Source: Hofstenia miamia
Taxonomy: Eukaryota; Xenacoelomorpha; Acoela; Hofsteniidae
Assembly: GCA_900660155.1 (NCBI GenBank)
Contig: CABFPE010000445.1
Span: 555,866 to 619,865, forward strand
Length of the DNA: 64,000 nucleotides
Direction of reading: 5' to 3'
This document shows, piece by piece, positions 12,201-20,429 of the stretch. Position 1 is the stretch's first letter. Each line of letters starts with the position of its first letter. Both the position numbers and the translations under genes were made by a program. The notes beneath the pieces are model-generated. The model made no database searches, was not told the DNA's origin, and saw nothing but the letters and a program-made list of their open reading frames with translations.

Positions 12201-13341
12201 ATCATCTTCAGAAAATTTTCCGGCCTTTTATTTTTAAAATAATCGTCTAATTGGCGTTAAAACAGATGTAATCGCTTTATGGTGTTAATATTTGCTTAAA
12301 ATCTCTATATGTATTGATTATATTAGATAAATGACTAAATACTACAAACTGTATAATAAAATGTTTCACAATTTTGATATAATATAATGCAAGGACCACA
12401 ATTTGTTGACCTCTCAAATAAATGACAAAGCAAAGGTATAAAATAAAAACGAATACCTAAAAAAGCATTTGCTAAAAGACAAGCCACCTGCTGCTGCGAC
12501 ATAGTTATGTCATGTTGCTTCCCTTTAACCAACATTGGAACTGATTGAGTAACGATTTCAGGTAATGCAAGTGCCAAATGAATAATAGCGGGAAGTAGAT
12601 TACTATAAAACGATTTGCTAGCTTCTTCAGAATCGAATAACAAATGAAGATTTTTTATGGAGCTGTAAGATGGATTGTAAACACTTGTACATTTTACAAA
12701 ATCTGCAGCATTTGAAATATTGGAAGACAGAGATTCGTTTATAAGTTGCCATCTGTTAACCAGTTTTTTGTTAACAGGAAATACATTTTCTAAAAATAGT
12801 GACAATATAAATTAAATTTTCAACTGAGTATAATCGAGTAGTACTCAAAATATAACTCACGTGGCGAGCAAGGCATCCGAACAAAGTTATGGCTCCACTT
12901 GTCTTTGTATTCTTTCGGAAAAGGTGTTGGACATAAACATGAATTGCTAGTTTCGGAGAGTTCCTTAATCTGCACTAAAAAGGTAGACGTTGAAGTACAA
13001 GGCGGACAAAGATTAACATGCGGAATCAGTGTCAACTTCTAAATAATATTTTGAAAGATTACTATTACAAAGATTCTAAAGAAAATACTTACATGAAGAG
13101 GATCTCCATATTCGATGGGCTCTGGTAAAGTAATATATGGCTGATAGAAATGTGCCTTTTTATCTTCCAATCGCGTTTTCTTAGAAGGTATAGGTGCAGA
13201 TGTACCTTCGTTATCGTTAGTAGACATATGCAATGAATCAAATCGATTGATCAATTCAGAATCGCTATTTTCCTCACAACTATAAAACTTTATATCATTT
13301 TCACCTTCACTACATGTGAAATATTCTTCAATGTCAACCAT
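2971..13341 (-). CDS. Parg: Poly(ADP-ribose) glycohydrolase, seven-exon gene
   Basis: The enzyme hydrolyses ribose-ribose bonds of poly(ADP-ribose), reversing PARP signalling in the nucleus. The CDS is join of 13341-13093, 13038-12861, 12789-12457, 9314-9046, 6247-5970, 3459-3257 and 3215-2971 on the minus strand. All introns are GT/AG, the phases (0,1,1,0,2,1) agree, and the sum is 1755 nt, or 584 residues plus stop. Residues 1-83 are acidic with a basic KKTRLEDKK stretch. A helical accessory domain follows (SQQQVACLLANAF), then the macrodomain-like catalytic core: GGG at about 352-354 with QEE at 362-364, the substrate tyrosine in YTGYAD (about Y403), and GNWGCGAF at about 476-483. The protein is shorter than the long human form because the N-terminal region is compact. 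The ATG at 13341 follows an in-frame TGA. Intron insertions are of mixed transposon classes, yet the exons look intact. Family assignment is very secure; the 5' end of the fourth exon is the least certain splice. Confidence 0.95.
3257..3459 (-). CDS. Parg: PARG exon 6
   Basis: It starts after TTTGTTTTAG and encodes the RDLKKAYIGF helix, then AVATGNWGCGAFKGDP and LIQWMAASVAGR, which close the macrodomain-like core. The donor is GTGATC, somewhat weak, and phase 1 joins exon 7 to restore AGRDVIYYTFGD. The intron to exon 7 is only 41 bp, near the minimum for splicing. Confidence 0.94.
4968..5049 (-). repeat. LTR-end copy (3')
   Basis: This matches 5446-5521 with small indels, including a few extra bases before GATCTTTATTATGCATG. 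It is the downstream LTR remnant of the deleted copia element. Confidence 0.6.
5019..5357 (-). pseudogene. Copia-like gag fragment
   Basis: The reading frame begins MWDRITQIPKKNRGI and continues with LLSLKDSAKNTV and a DGLNLLLDQLDATF block. This resembles the N-terminal gag region of copia-like retroelements (W..IP..K+G....SL.G.A......L). From about 5085 onward the frame reads into LTR-like sequence, giving a hydrophobic non-gag tail before a stop at 5019. The zinc knuckle and all pol domains are missing. Family assignment rests on pattern recognition plus the nearby primer site. Confidence 0.65.
5432..5442 (-). other. Retroelement primer binding site (initiator Met tRNA)
   Basis: The minus strand reads TGGTAGCAGAG, complementary to the 3' end (CUCUGCUACCA) of animal initiator methionine tRNA. 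It sits directly after the LTR-like copy and about 75 bases before the gag ATG, as expected for a copia-type element. Confidence 0.7.
5446..5521 (-). repeat. LTR-end copy (5')
   Basis: This copy abuts the primer binding site, so it is the 3' end of the 5' LTR. The upstream limit of the LTR could not be fixed; a TGTTAACGAG near 5635 is a possible start. Confidence 0.55.
5970..6247 (-). CDS. Parg: PARG exon 5 (catalytic loop)
   Basis: It opens with VDFANSFIGGGVLNTGCVQEE, the PARG signature: the diphosphate-binding GGG, then the two catalytic glutamates in QEE. SERFCSYTGYADTF carries the conserved tyrosine that stacks on the substrate adenine. The exon ends in AIDAIS with a GTAAGA donor, phase 2. 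No catalytic residue is missing, so the product should be active. Confidence 0.96.
7171..7430. repeat. 130-bp tandem duplication inside transposase
   Basis: Positions 7171-7300 and 7301-7430 are essentially identical (both begin ATTGGAAAGAAAAATTCATG). The 130-bp unit is not a multiple of three, so it shifts the frame. The identity implies a recent event or an assembly artefact. Confidence 0.9.
7190..8195 (+). pseudogene. Mariner-like transposase, frameshifted
   Basis: A helix-turn-helix region (RRLSIEKKEDILAGF then VGVAQSSVNKIVKEE) is followed by a linker (HELLPDDPGKRLNFC) and the DDE core. Conserved pieces are FYQQDGAPPHF with the second catalytic Asp and WPPRSPDLSVYDFWLWG with the third. 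A frameshift near 7815 separates the two halves, stops follow LLDNQPNN and YNRNE, and a 130-bp tandem duplication disrupts the N-terminal region. The copy cannot produce transposase. Confidence 0.85.
9046..9314 (-). CDS. Parg: PARG exon 4
   Basis: The secure part encodes ANKLKCILSYFERI, then MPTGVITFYRR and HISLEGLIEE, matching the KL+CI..YF and TG.+TF.R blocks before the catalytic loop. The exon leaves at CAG|GTTAGA in phase 0. The start at 9314 (after TGTATTTCAAAG) restores frame with exon 3, but the first 20 or so residues are hydrophobic and unlike the usual CTFP-containing loop. A small upstream exon or a different acceptor is possible. Confidence 0.85.
10184..10387 (-). CDS. Possible unidentified exon inside PARG intron 3
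   Basis: An open frame of about 67 codons lies between an acceptor (CACGGCAG) and a strong donor (AAAA|GTAAGT) on the minus strand. It reads NNPNLSAKIVHYKI, later FVHTVCYPPGPAIPH, then SYCPHCTK. The proline-glycine stretch followed by CPHC resembles the start of LITAF-type zinc domains, but the second CPxC knuckle was not found nearby. It cannot be a PARG exon, since PARG phases are complete without it. It could be a nested gene, a captured exon in a transposon, or chance. Confidence 0.22.
10754..11859 (+). pseudogene. LINE reverse transcriptase remnant
   Basis: The catalytic YVDD is intact, but the frame is broken in at least three places and by the 100-N gap. Sequence before the gap (LNPTKS) resumes after it with the same residues, so the gap probably hides no real sequence. 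Clade placement (CR1/Jockey group) comes from the AFD, PQGTKLGP and DD motif context only. Confidence 0.8.
11186..11285. other. 100-N scaffold gap with overlapping flanks
   Basis: Exactly 100 N, the conventional unknown-size gap. The 30 bases before it (11156-11185) are identical to the 30 after it (11286-11315), so the two contig ends overlap. Confidence 0.95.
12457..12789 (-). CDS. Parg: PARG exon 3 (helical accessory domain)
   Basis: It begins after CTATTTTTAG and encodes the PARG helical domain, including LPEIVTQSVPMLVKGK, then SQQQVACLLANAF, one of the most conserved PARG blocks. The exon ends within the codon after LANAFL at a GTATTC donor. The intron that follows is about 3.1 kb and contains a LINE fragment and an N gap. 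Confidence 0.92.
12861..13038 (-). CDS. Parg: PARG exon 2
   Basis: The exon follows an acceptor ending TTTAG and stops at a GTGAGT donor. It encodes a cysteine- and proline-rich segment ending WSHNFVRMPCSP, which matches the conserved start of the PARG fold (the W...VRMPCS block). Phase 1 at the exit is completed by two bases of exon 3. The intron to exon 1 is only 54 bp and that to exon 3 only 71 bp, in contrast to the large transposon-filled introns further along. Confidence 0.9.
13093..13341 (-). CDS. Parg: PARG exon 1 (N-terminal acidic region)
   Basis: Eighty-three codons from the ATG at 13341 to a GTAAGT donor at 13092. The region is rich in Glu, Asp and Ser. It holds a short basic run (KKTRLEDKK) that could serve nuclear import, and the start, MVDIEEYF, has the spacing of a degenerate PCNA-interacting box (I at position 4, YF at 7-8). 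The last residues, EPIEYGDPLH, lead into the next exon in phase 0. The role of this tail is inferred, not shown. Confidence 0.85.
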
Positions 13342-13780
13342 TCGTTTAGCAAGTACACTTTTATTGTGAATGGCTCAATTTATGTGTTGCATATAAAAAC
13401 TGCACTAATATAGTTCATTATCTAAAAATAAATTAAATTGAAAACGATAAAGGAACATGTTGGGAAAAGTAAGTAACAAAATACTTACAATAACTATTAG
13501 ATAGGAGTGAAGATAAAGTGACTGATAACTAAAAATTATAAACGCCCACTTTCAAACCAACTACGTAATTATATCACTCTAACATTAGTAACCAGAGTAG
13601 TCCTGGAAATGCAGTTTGTCCCTAGACAATTTAACTCTTACCATGCCAAGAATGGACAATTTATCCAATAGCTTTTTATCTAACCCATTTCAGAAATTTA
13701 GGGCTCCTCCATGTTTAAAGATTATATAACTTAGTTTACACCAGTTTTGGTTTTGTTTTTGATCTATAATGTTATTTCCA
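13342..13780. other. PARG upstream region
   Basis: AT-rich sequence 5' of the PARG start and presumably its promoter and 5' UTR. I see no dependable TATA box, initiator or CpG-rich patch. Confidence 0.4.
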
Positions 13781-13781
13781 T

Positions 13782-13802
13782 GTGTCCGACAAAAACGGAC
13801 AC
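13782..13802. repeat. Short inverted repeat at left of piggyBac region
   Basis: GTGTCCG and CGGACAC form a 7-bp perfect stem with a 7-base A-rich loop. It lies upstream of the piggyBac remnant and may be a subterminal motif of that element. Confidence 0.4.
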
Positions 13803-14261
13803 TTTGAACATTTTCGACCAGGCTTGATATTTCAGATAGGTAAGATTTAATCATTTAACATCATGTCGGTTTCTGCTTAGCTACCAAAAATAGCATGTAG
13901 GGAGACTGACACATAGACCTTGACTTTTACAACACCTGCCATTAATAGACAGAATAACTTTCTTTCTCGGCTCAGAATACGGCAATTCATCAAACTTCAT
14001 TCATTATATATTAAAAGTATTAACAAAGGTCTAATTTGCTGATCAATATTCTTATTGCACGCGCACTGTACGCCAGGGGAGATGTTTGTACTAGACAGGT
14101 AGACAGACATGCAATTCCTGCTAACCAACACAGTGACTGTTTTGATTGGCTGGCTAATATCCACAGAAACGATAAGCGATTTCTGCAAATGTTAATGCAA
14201 CAAACCTATCTTACTGGTGTTATTGGAATTTAGCTCTCGGAAATAAAAACTATTTCAACAA

Positions 14262-14494
14262 ATGTGTCTTACAGTACTGACTTTGAACCGGCGATTCACT
14301 GTGCAAGAAGGCGCTGAAAAGATAATGAACGAAAATAACCAAGTTAGTGAAGATGGGAAGGACGTTCTTGAGACCAGTGAAGTTGATATTGACGATGCTG
14401 TGTCTTTGGCGGATCTGACAAATGGTGACGCCACCACCAATGGTGATGCCACGAAAGTTGTTGGCAAGAATGGTTATCAATGGGGAGTAAATTA
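14262..14494 (+). pseudogene. piggyBac transposase, N-terminal acidic part
   Basis: An acidic leader (SEDGKDVLETSEVDIDDAV) runs into VGKNGYQWGVN, then past a stop into GPLFER and, after a frameshift, NIVGIPLGLTTRV. The order (acidic leader, G..Y.W, then +NI+.. P G.T) fits the N-terminal part of PGBD-type transposases. The catalytic Asp-rich core is missing. Identification depends on the clear C-terminal part downstream. Confidence 0.5.
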
Positions 14495-14793
14495 GGGCCT
14501 CTTTTCGAAAGGTGAACATTGTGGGAATACCACTCGGGCTCACTACACGTGTTGAGGGTGGCAAAGGCATAACTGATTTTTATTCTTCTTGAGACCTACA
14601 ATTTCACAGAAGATCGCACTATGCACAAGCAAAAGGATGCCAGCTAGTGAACCGGAAGTGAGAGAGAAGGTATTTAGCCGCTGAAGGCATACACAACAAA
14701 AAAATAAAAACAAGTCAAGTTTTAAGGTAGTGAGGACGGTCACAATAGATGAAATAGGAGTAAATGGAAGAGTAGGCGAAGTTGGAGAAGGGT

Positions 14794-15315
14794 TCAGCAA
14801 AGAGGGAAGCCATCAAAGATTGCTTGAAGTGGGGAAAAGAAATCAATCGCTGTTGGAGGGTTGAGAGTCAAGATGTAATTAGCAGCAGTACAAGCACGAT
14901 TGAAAAGCGAGTGAAGGGTGCGATGATTCTTGGTACGACGAATGGAGAAAGTGACAACATCGTCAGAGCGAATGAAGCGGGAATTAGAGAACTTAATGAA
15001 ATCAAAAGGATAAAGATCCAATTTGCGAGTGAGCAGTCGATTGAACAGGAGATAACAGGCATGGAAGTAGAATGCCACCGGGAGAGCGGAGAATTTCAGA
15101 AGGGCGTCTTTGTATGGCAAGGGAGAGGTCCATTTGAAGGCACGCTTCTGAAAACATTCCATAGAGTGGAACAAGGAACGGCAAGGCCACCAACAGGGAG
15201 ACGCGTAGAGAAGAATGGCATGAGGAATGGAATTGAACAAAGAGAGTTTCACAACGGACAAGGTATTAAAAGGAACATTACGGAAAAGGGGGGCAAATAG
15301 CGAGGAATTAGTCAT
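14794..15315 (-). pseudogene. LINE RT C-terminal domain remnant
   Basis: An open stretch of 173 codons containing ILLYASPCWWPC and FQKRAFKW, the tail region after the RT thumb in CR1/L2-like elements. It runs through ALLKFSALPVAFYFHACYLL and RKLDLYPFDFIKF, consistent with the same families. No endonuclease or catalytic DD motif is retained. Confidence 0.7.
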
Positions 15316-15828
15316 GACCAGACCAATTTAAGTTTGCAGCAAGTTGAACTCCAAGATGAGTGCGATGAGGAGCAAAGTTCACAGGTAGAGGCAAATCAGA
15401 AGGGGAGCCACAGAAAAGGAAATAACAGATGTCTTGGTAGCGCTAAAATCAAGATGGTTGACAGAGGACGAAGTAGACAAATGCTCAAGATCAGAAGAAA
15501 GTTTTTGAAACTGAGGGGTGTATTGATGAAACACTCTATGCATTCCAAGGTAAAATTTGATTCTAGCAGTACATGTCAAGTAAGGCACAAAACATGGCAT
15601 CAAATACTGAAACATCTGTGAAGTGGAGACTCCATATATCTTGGACACAAACATATATCTTGGAAAAACTGGTGATCGAAGAGGGAAAAATATGCCTGAA
15701 AATGTTGTATTGACGCAGAATTACATGTGACAACAATTTTACCAGTATCTCACTGGCAGACCAGCTATAGAAAGATAGGCTCACAATCATTGGTACTCTC
15801 CAAAAAAACAAGGTAGAGATTTTTGAAG

Positions 15829-15856
15829 CAGCTGCAGCAGCAGCAGTACAGGCAGC
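15829..15856. repeat. CAG-rich simple repeat
   Basis: A run of imperfect GCAGCAGCAG repeats lies at the junction between the LINE and the resumed piggyBac transposase. Confidence 0.6.
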
Positions 15857-15869
15857 AAGCATAAATTCT

Positions 15870-16400
15870 CAAGCAAGTTTATTTTTGATGGTCCGAAGTC
15901 AATGGTTTCGTATGTCCCAAAGAAGAACAAAGCTTTGATACTACTCAGAACTCAGCATCAAGCGCCCTCTGTGACAGGCACGTGTTATGACAGCTTTAAA
16001 GGTGCTGTTGATTCTTTCAATCAGAAAATTGGGAAATTTACCATCCGCCGTAAAACCCAGAAGTGGACGGTGAATGTCCTGTATTATCTCCTGGATCTGA
16101 TTGTAACGAACACTGTGATTCTTCCCTCAAATGGAAATGAGAAAATGTTTCGCAGGAGAACCATCGAGGATATTGGCTTCAAACTAATCAAACCTACCCT
16201 GGACGCCAGAATGGAACAATGAAAAGCCCCTTCAATGGGATCTCACAGGAGCGCGAGAACTTAGCAGTAGGTGATGGCTTCGTCCAAATGATCCCATACA
16301 TGCTGCTATGATTCGTGGGAACTGTGGCTTCTGCCTAGGTCGGAGACGACACCTGCGGAGCATGTTCGCAAGGACCAATGGACTCCTAGGTGCCCAAATT
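15870..16400 (+). pseudogene. piggyBac transposase, C-terminal part
   Basis: The frame contains FDGPKSMVSYVPKKNKAL, then GAVDSFNQKIGKFTIRRKTQ and VNVLYYLLDLIVTN, diagnostic of the C-terminal half of the DDE_Tnp_1_7 domain (the GVD.fDq...Y...RKt.rW blocks with the last catalytic Asp). After a stop at 16222 and a frame change, IRGNCGFCLGRRRH suggests the start of the cysteine-rich C-terminal finger. With the core missing it is inactive. Confidence 0.85.
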
Positions 16401-16599
16401 GTGTCTAAGTCTCGTTTCAGAAATGTAAAAATCCAAAATTTTGATGTTTTTGAAAACTGTGACTGTCATAGTTAATGTTTATTGAAAACTGTAAGTCGTA
16501 TATGATGTTGATTTCATGTTTCCATTAAATTTTACATTGTGGATATTTTTGGCCAGGCTTGGTATTCCACAGAACAAAAACAGGCGTTGTATGGTAAGG

Positions 16600-17780
16600 A
16601 TGAAGCAACATTTGGAGTTACAATCCATCTAATAGATTATCCATGTATAGGTAGCTAACATACACAGACATTTGCTTCTCGAAATTTTTGATATTACTAA
16701 GAAATATGATCACAACCACAATCAAAATTGCAAAAATGTAACAAATATTCTAATTCAACAAAATAATCAAATAATTTCAAACATTTATTTAACATTATAA
16801 ATCTTTTTTGAAATCGCATGGTGTTCCCTGACAATTCAGACGCTTGATGCACATTAACGGGAACTACTGCGATTATTTTCCAACAAATCATACGATGACA
16901 GTCTTTTTCAGAGTTACTTTGAATGTCCTGATTTACTGTCTACTAGAAGAACGGAACATGTCTAACCTAATCAGTACATAATGGCTATGTAAAATTGCAA
17001 AAAAATGCATCAGCAACACACTTATAAAAGCAATGATTAGTACCTCAAGAATTTGCGTCAAGAACACCTACACAAAGATAGCAGGAAATTTTCATGGTAA
17101 TTTATATTTGAAATTATCCACATTATATTAAATTTTGTTAGTGATCAGTATTCAAAAGGTCACTCACAACAGACAATAGTACTAAAAACGAACTAAAATT
17201 CATCATAATTAATGCATAGTGTGTTTAACTAGATTTAAATCAACATAATTCCAATTTCGCCTAAATTATTACTGGACTGAATTGTGAAGGGCGGAGGGTG
17301 AGAATTTTTTTAAACATGTTCGTTCGTTGTCTTATTAACTGCAACAAATTTTTGTATTATAATAGTGTATGTACCAATAAAAGTAATATAATGAAAGCTA
17401 TTTGAGATAACTAGGGTCGCGCAAGGAATATTTGTTTTTAACATGAAAAAAAAATTTCCATTTTCTTCAACCTGCTTCAAATAAGATTGTTACAAGACAA
17501 ATTTTCTGTAAACAACATGCGTAGTCAGACACTTCAGAAACACTAATTTTTTATCAATACTCGTTGAATATTTTTTTATTTGGAAAACAACTAGAGATGT
17601 TCTTCTCAAAATTAAATGATTTTCTAATGACCTGATAAGCTATTGCGGGACAAGACAACGATCAACAACAAAAATTCTCATTCATCGGCAAAAATTTTAC
17701 TTTGTTCGAATTAGACAAAATTAGTCAAAATTGAAATCCCTATCGAGAACAACATCCATTAGTGTCACAAATGCCACCTG
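16600..17780. other. AT-rich sequence without a recognised gene
   Basis: Nothing convincing seen on either strand; only short chance frames. Confidence 0.4.
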
Positions 17781-17929
17781 TTCAATTGATATCACTAGTG
17801 GTAGTCCCTCTCGTTTAAGAGGAAGTTGTTAGTCTTCACGAGTAATGAATCGATTTCTGTGAGCTGCAAGTCGTTGTAAGCAATGTTAAGTAGCATGGGG
17901 CCAAGGATAGTACCTTGAGTGACCCCAAA

Positions 17930-18679
17930 CTAATATTCGCAAGTCCAGATACGATTCCACAGTTCTACGAATTGAGATCTATCTGACAGAAAACTCCTTA
18001 TTAGGTGTATAATGTTTGAGTGAATTCCTGGAAACTGTTGTAACTTCTCAATAATCAGATGATGCGGAACCCTATCAAACACCTTACTGAGATTTAGGCA
18101 AAATACTCTCACAAAGTCCGACCCTGCTAATTGAAATTTTTTGTAGAAATTAACAATTTGGTACAGTCCATATTTAGTTGATGAAGATTTTCGAAATCCG
18201 AATTGATTTTTCTGCAAATTCTTATTGTAGCTTGGAGATATGAAAATGCCATACACCAACCTCTCAAAGTGTCTTGAAAGAACGGGTGTTACAGATATAG
18301 GCTGAAGCTGATCCATGTTTTCGACTGCTTTCATTTTCGGGAGTGGTGTCGCTTTCGATATTTTGAATAGGGTGGGAAAAGTTCCATTTTTAAGGCGGAG
18401 ATTATAAATGTGTCTCAGAGGGCTGGCGAAGTTATGTGCATTCTGTTTAAATATCCAATATGGAAGGCGATCAGCTCCATTCGAAGATTTCTTGAGTTTT
18501 CTCAGTGAGATATAAACTTGGACAGGGTGAGCTCTGGGGTGATGAATTTTCAAGAGGAGTGTTGATTTCTGGTTCTGAATAGTTGGCGTCCGTAGAAATA
18601 ATTGCGAAATGATCATCGATGCTGTCCGGCGTGAAGTCAATTCTGCTCTCAGATTTTGTCCCCGAGATATAATTGCCAT
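17930..18679 (-). pseudogene. LINE reverse transcriptase fragment (fingers and palm)
   Basis: An uninterrupted 249-codon stretch from the region before RT motif 1 to just after motif A (LNLSKVFDRVPHH). It ends at a stop directly before FGVTQGTILGP, motif B. Key residues resemble CR1/Jockey-type RTs (NFGFR..ST, LSR..ER). It is the longest open retroelement frame in the window, so the copy may be fairly young. Confidence 0.8.
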
Positions 18680-18858
18680 ACTTCCAACAATTTTCCTGAT
18701 GATCCACCGCGGTTCTTTGATTTCATTTCCAAGATGATCAAGCGCTGGATTTCGAGCGATACTTTGTGTTCAGTAGCTTGTTGTCTCCTGCGCTTTGTTA
18801 CTGATTTCTTCCGAATGAGATATTTGATTCTAGGCGTAACATAAAATGGAAGACATTT

Positions 18859-19347
18859 TCACTTTTCGCAATGGAAAGTGCTGTTCTTATAAAACGTGTA
18901 TAATTGACATAAAATGATCAAGTGCCTCATCAGGATCGATAATTCAATGAAAGTGAAGCTGGTAGTATCCAATGCCTGATTAAAAGCATTAATACAAAAG
19001 GGTGTTAATTCTCGGTAGTATTGAATATGTTTTGTAAGTTTTGATTTTGGCAATGAGACCGCCAATAAGCCCGTGTGGTCTGTATCAGCTGAAGATGAGA
19101 TAGTACAAACATCATTATAGTTATCAGGTATAGAATTTAGCATAAAGTCAAGTTGTGATGATCCATGGGTTGCACCAGTGAATATGCTTTCAAGCGGAGA
19201 AATTGATTCAAGCTCAGCAACACTGAAGTCATTGAAATCTCCACAGATAGTGAATTCTACATACAAGATAAAATCTTGCAAATGCATGTAAAGATACATT
19301 ATTCGCAGTACCAGGCAGAAATTAAAAATCAATAAAACTCTTTGCAA
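18859..19347 (-). pseudogene. LINE APE-type endonuclease fragment
   Basis: CGDFND carries the conserved Asp and Asn of the endonuclease, and DTDHTGL stands in for the usual SDH motif. The N-terminal third of the domain is absent. It is followed by linker residues leading toward the RT fragment on the same strand. Confidence 0.75.
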
Positions 19348-19932
19348 TAACTAGTGTTATGAATATTATGAATACAGATGCTATTAGACATTACTAAATT
19401 AAAGCTTCACAACCCTAGTATGAAAATGACATTTACATTTTACTGTAATTATGCAGTTGCTAAAGCCGATTTATTAAAAGCTATATGATTTTTTGAAATT
19501 ACAAAATTTACTAACATTTCAGCAATTCTTTGAATGTTTAATAGAAAATATTTAAAATGTCTAAAAATGATATTTCAATAAACAAGAAAAATAGAAATAA
19601 ACTCTATCAGAAGTCAATTTGAAGAAAAAAACACAATTTGATCCTAAATTAAAAAATGATCTCCAAAAATTGCTTAGAATGTGTAAGACATTGATACTGC
19701 AATAAGTTACTCCTAAAGTCACCTAAAATAATTTTATTATCTTATCAGGTTTTGGTAGATAAATTTAAAAATAGGAATTACATTATTTTTCACAAAAAAA
19801 TTTATGTGTAAGTATATTAAGTATTAACTTAGAAAAATGTTTTAGACTAAATTCCGAATAGACAGTACGGAAAATATCATTACGCCAAATTTACAAATAT
19901 GGTCTAGATCTTGATCTACAAATGAGTTTGAA

Positions 19933-20132
19933 GGATGTGTCTCACTTCCCCCAAACTCACTTCCCCCAAGTCTGACGTCACAAAATATTAAATACCGTTA
20001 GAGACAACATTTCAGTGAATTTGTAATTATATATTTAAATAAATATCTATATTTCTTTGCACTCTATTTTGATTAGTTTTATATGCAGTTAGGATTGCTG
20101 AAATACGGAATTGCAATTAAATAAATGTAAAT
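19933..20132 (+). repeat. Left long terminal inverted repeat
   Basis: A 200-bp arm pairing with 21014-21198. It is 15 bp longer than its partner because ACTTCCCCCAA is repeated near the terminus. Confidence 0.85.
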
Positions 20133-20353
20133 ATGTGCAATAATTATAAGCATTGACTATTTACATATTATATATGTATATTTTACCCCCGACACTGTTT
20201 AGATCTAACCTGATGATTAGAGAATTGCGTTAGCATGCCTTGTGCTGTGTAATTTCAAAATTCATAGCTAATATATAAACGCTAATTTGTTTTGTGTCAT
20301 ATTTACTTCGGACTAATTTCGGGTAGCTTATCTATTTCTAAAAAGTATTTTAC

Positions 20354-20423
20354 AGATTCGTAGTGTAAGACAACACAGCCGTTTCTAATACGGAAATTAC
20401 AGGTTTAAATCCTGTCGGATCTG
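20354..20423 (+). tRNA. tRNA-like sequence, anticodon CTA (suppressor-type), possible pseudogene
   Basis: Seventy bases fold as a cloverleaf. There is a 7-bp acceptor stem (AGATTCG with CGGATCT, one G-U), a 4-bp D stem (GTGT/ACAC), an anticodon arm with a 7-base loop TTCTAAT (anticodon CTA, U33 and purine 37 present, outer pair mismatched), and a perfect 5-bp T stem (ACAGG/CCTGT) with loop TTTAAAT. The D loop is only six bases without GG, and the T loop has T where C is normal. TAGTGTAAGAC resembles an A box and GGTTTAAATCC a B box. A TTTTT terminator starts two bases after the end. It lies inside the Mutator-like element, so it may be captured or decayed. Confidence 0.45.
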
Positions 20424-20424
20424 C

Positions 20425-20429
20425 TTTTT
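20425..20429 (+). terminator. RNA polymerase III T-run after the tRNA-like sequence
   Basis: Five consecutive T follow the cloverleaf after one intervening base, the normal position for Pol III termination. Confidence 0.4.

Larger units (their letters stand above)
14700..15860 (-). mobile_element. LINE fragment nested in piggyBac
   Basis: Minus-strand reverse transcriptase C-terminal half. Visible are LSSDLEHLSTSSSVNHLDF (thumb region after the catalytic centre), HRTHLGVQL, ILLYASPCWW, then FQKRAFKWTSPLPYKDALLK. This pattern is typical of CR1/L2-type LINE C-terminal domains. Several frames are needed to read it, so the copy is dead. Its position between two halves of one transposase shows it inserted after the piggyBac element. 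Confidence 0.75.
14240..16440 (+). mobile_element. piggyBac-like element interrupted by a LINE
   Basis: N-terminal (about 14262-14600) and C-terminal (about 15870-16400) parts of one piggyBac transposase lie on the plus strand, separated by about 1.2 kb of minus-strand LINE sequence. The outer ends are unresolved: no TTAA-flanked inverted repeats were matched. A related 19-base motif at 13816-13834 and 16551-16569 may mark subterminal sequence. Confidence 0.75.
17790..19347 (-). mobile_element. LINE with endonuclease and partial RT, 3'-truncated
   Basis: Reading the minus strand from 19347, an APE-type endonuclease C-terminal part is seen (CGDFN, LDFMLNSIPDN and ADTDHTGL, where the catalytic SDH is TDH). 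A linker follows (PRIKYLIRKK), then reverse transcriptase (RPISVTPVLSR-like block, FGFRKSSST, LNLSKVFDRVPHHLI, then GVTQGTILGPMLLNI). The sequence stops before the catalytic Y/FADD motif. Loss of the 3' rather than the 5' half is unusual for LINEs and implies a later deletion or rearrangement. Several frames are broken. Confidence 0.85.

Noticed and set aside
14782-15300. Plus-strand 172-codon open frame
   Set aside because: It is the antisense shadow of the LINE C-terminal domain, whose minus-strand translation has recognisable motifs.
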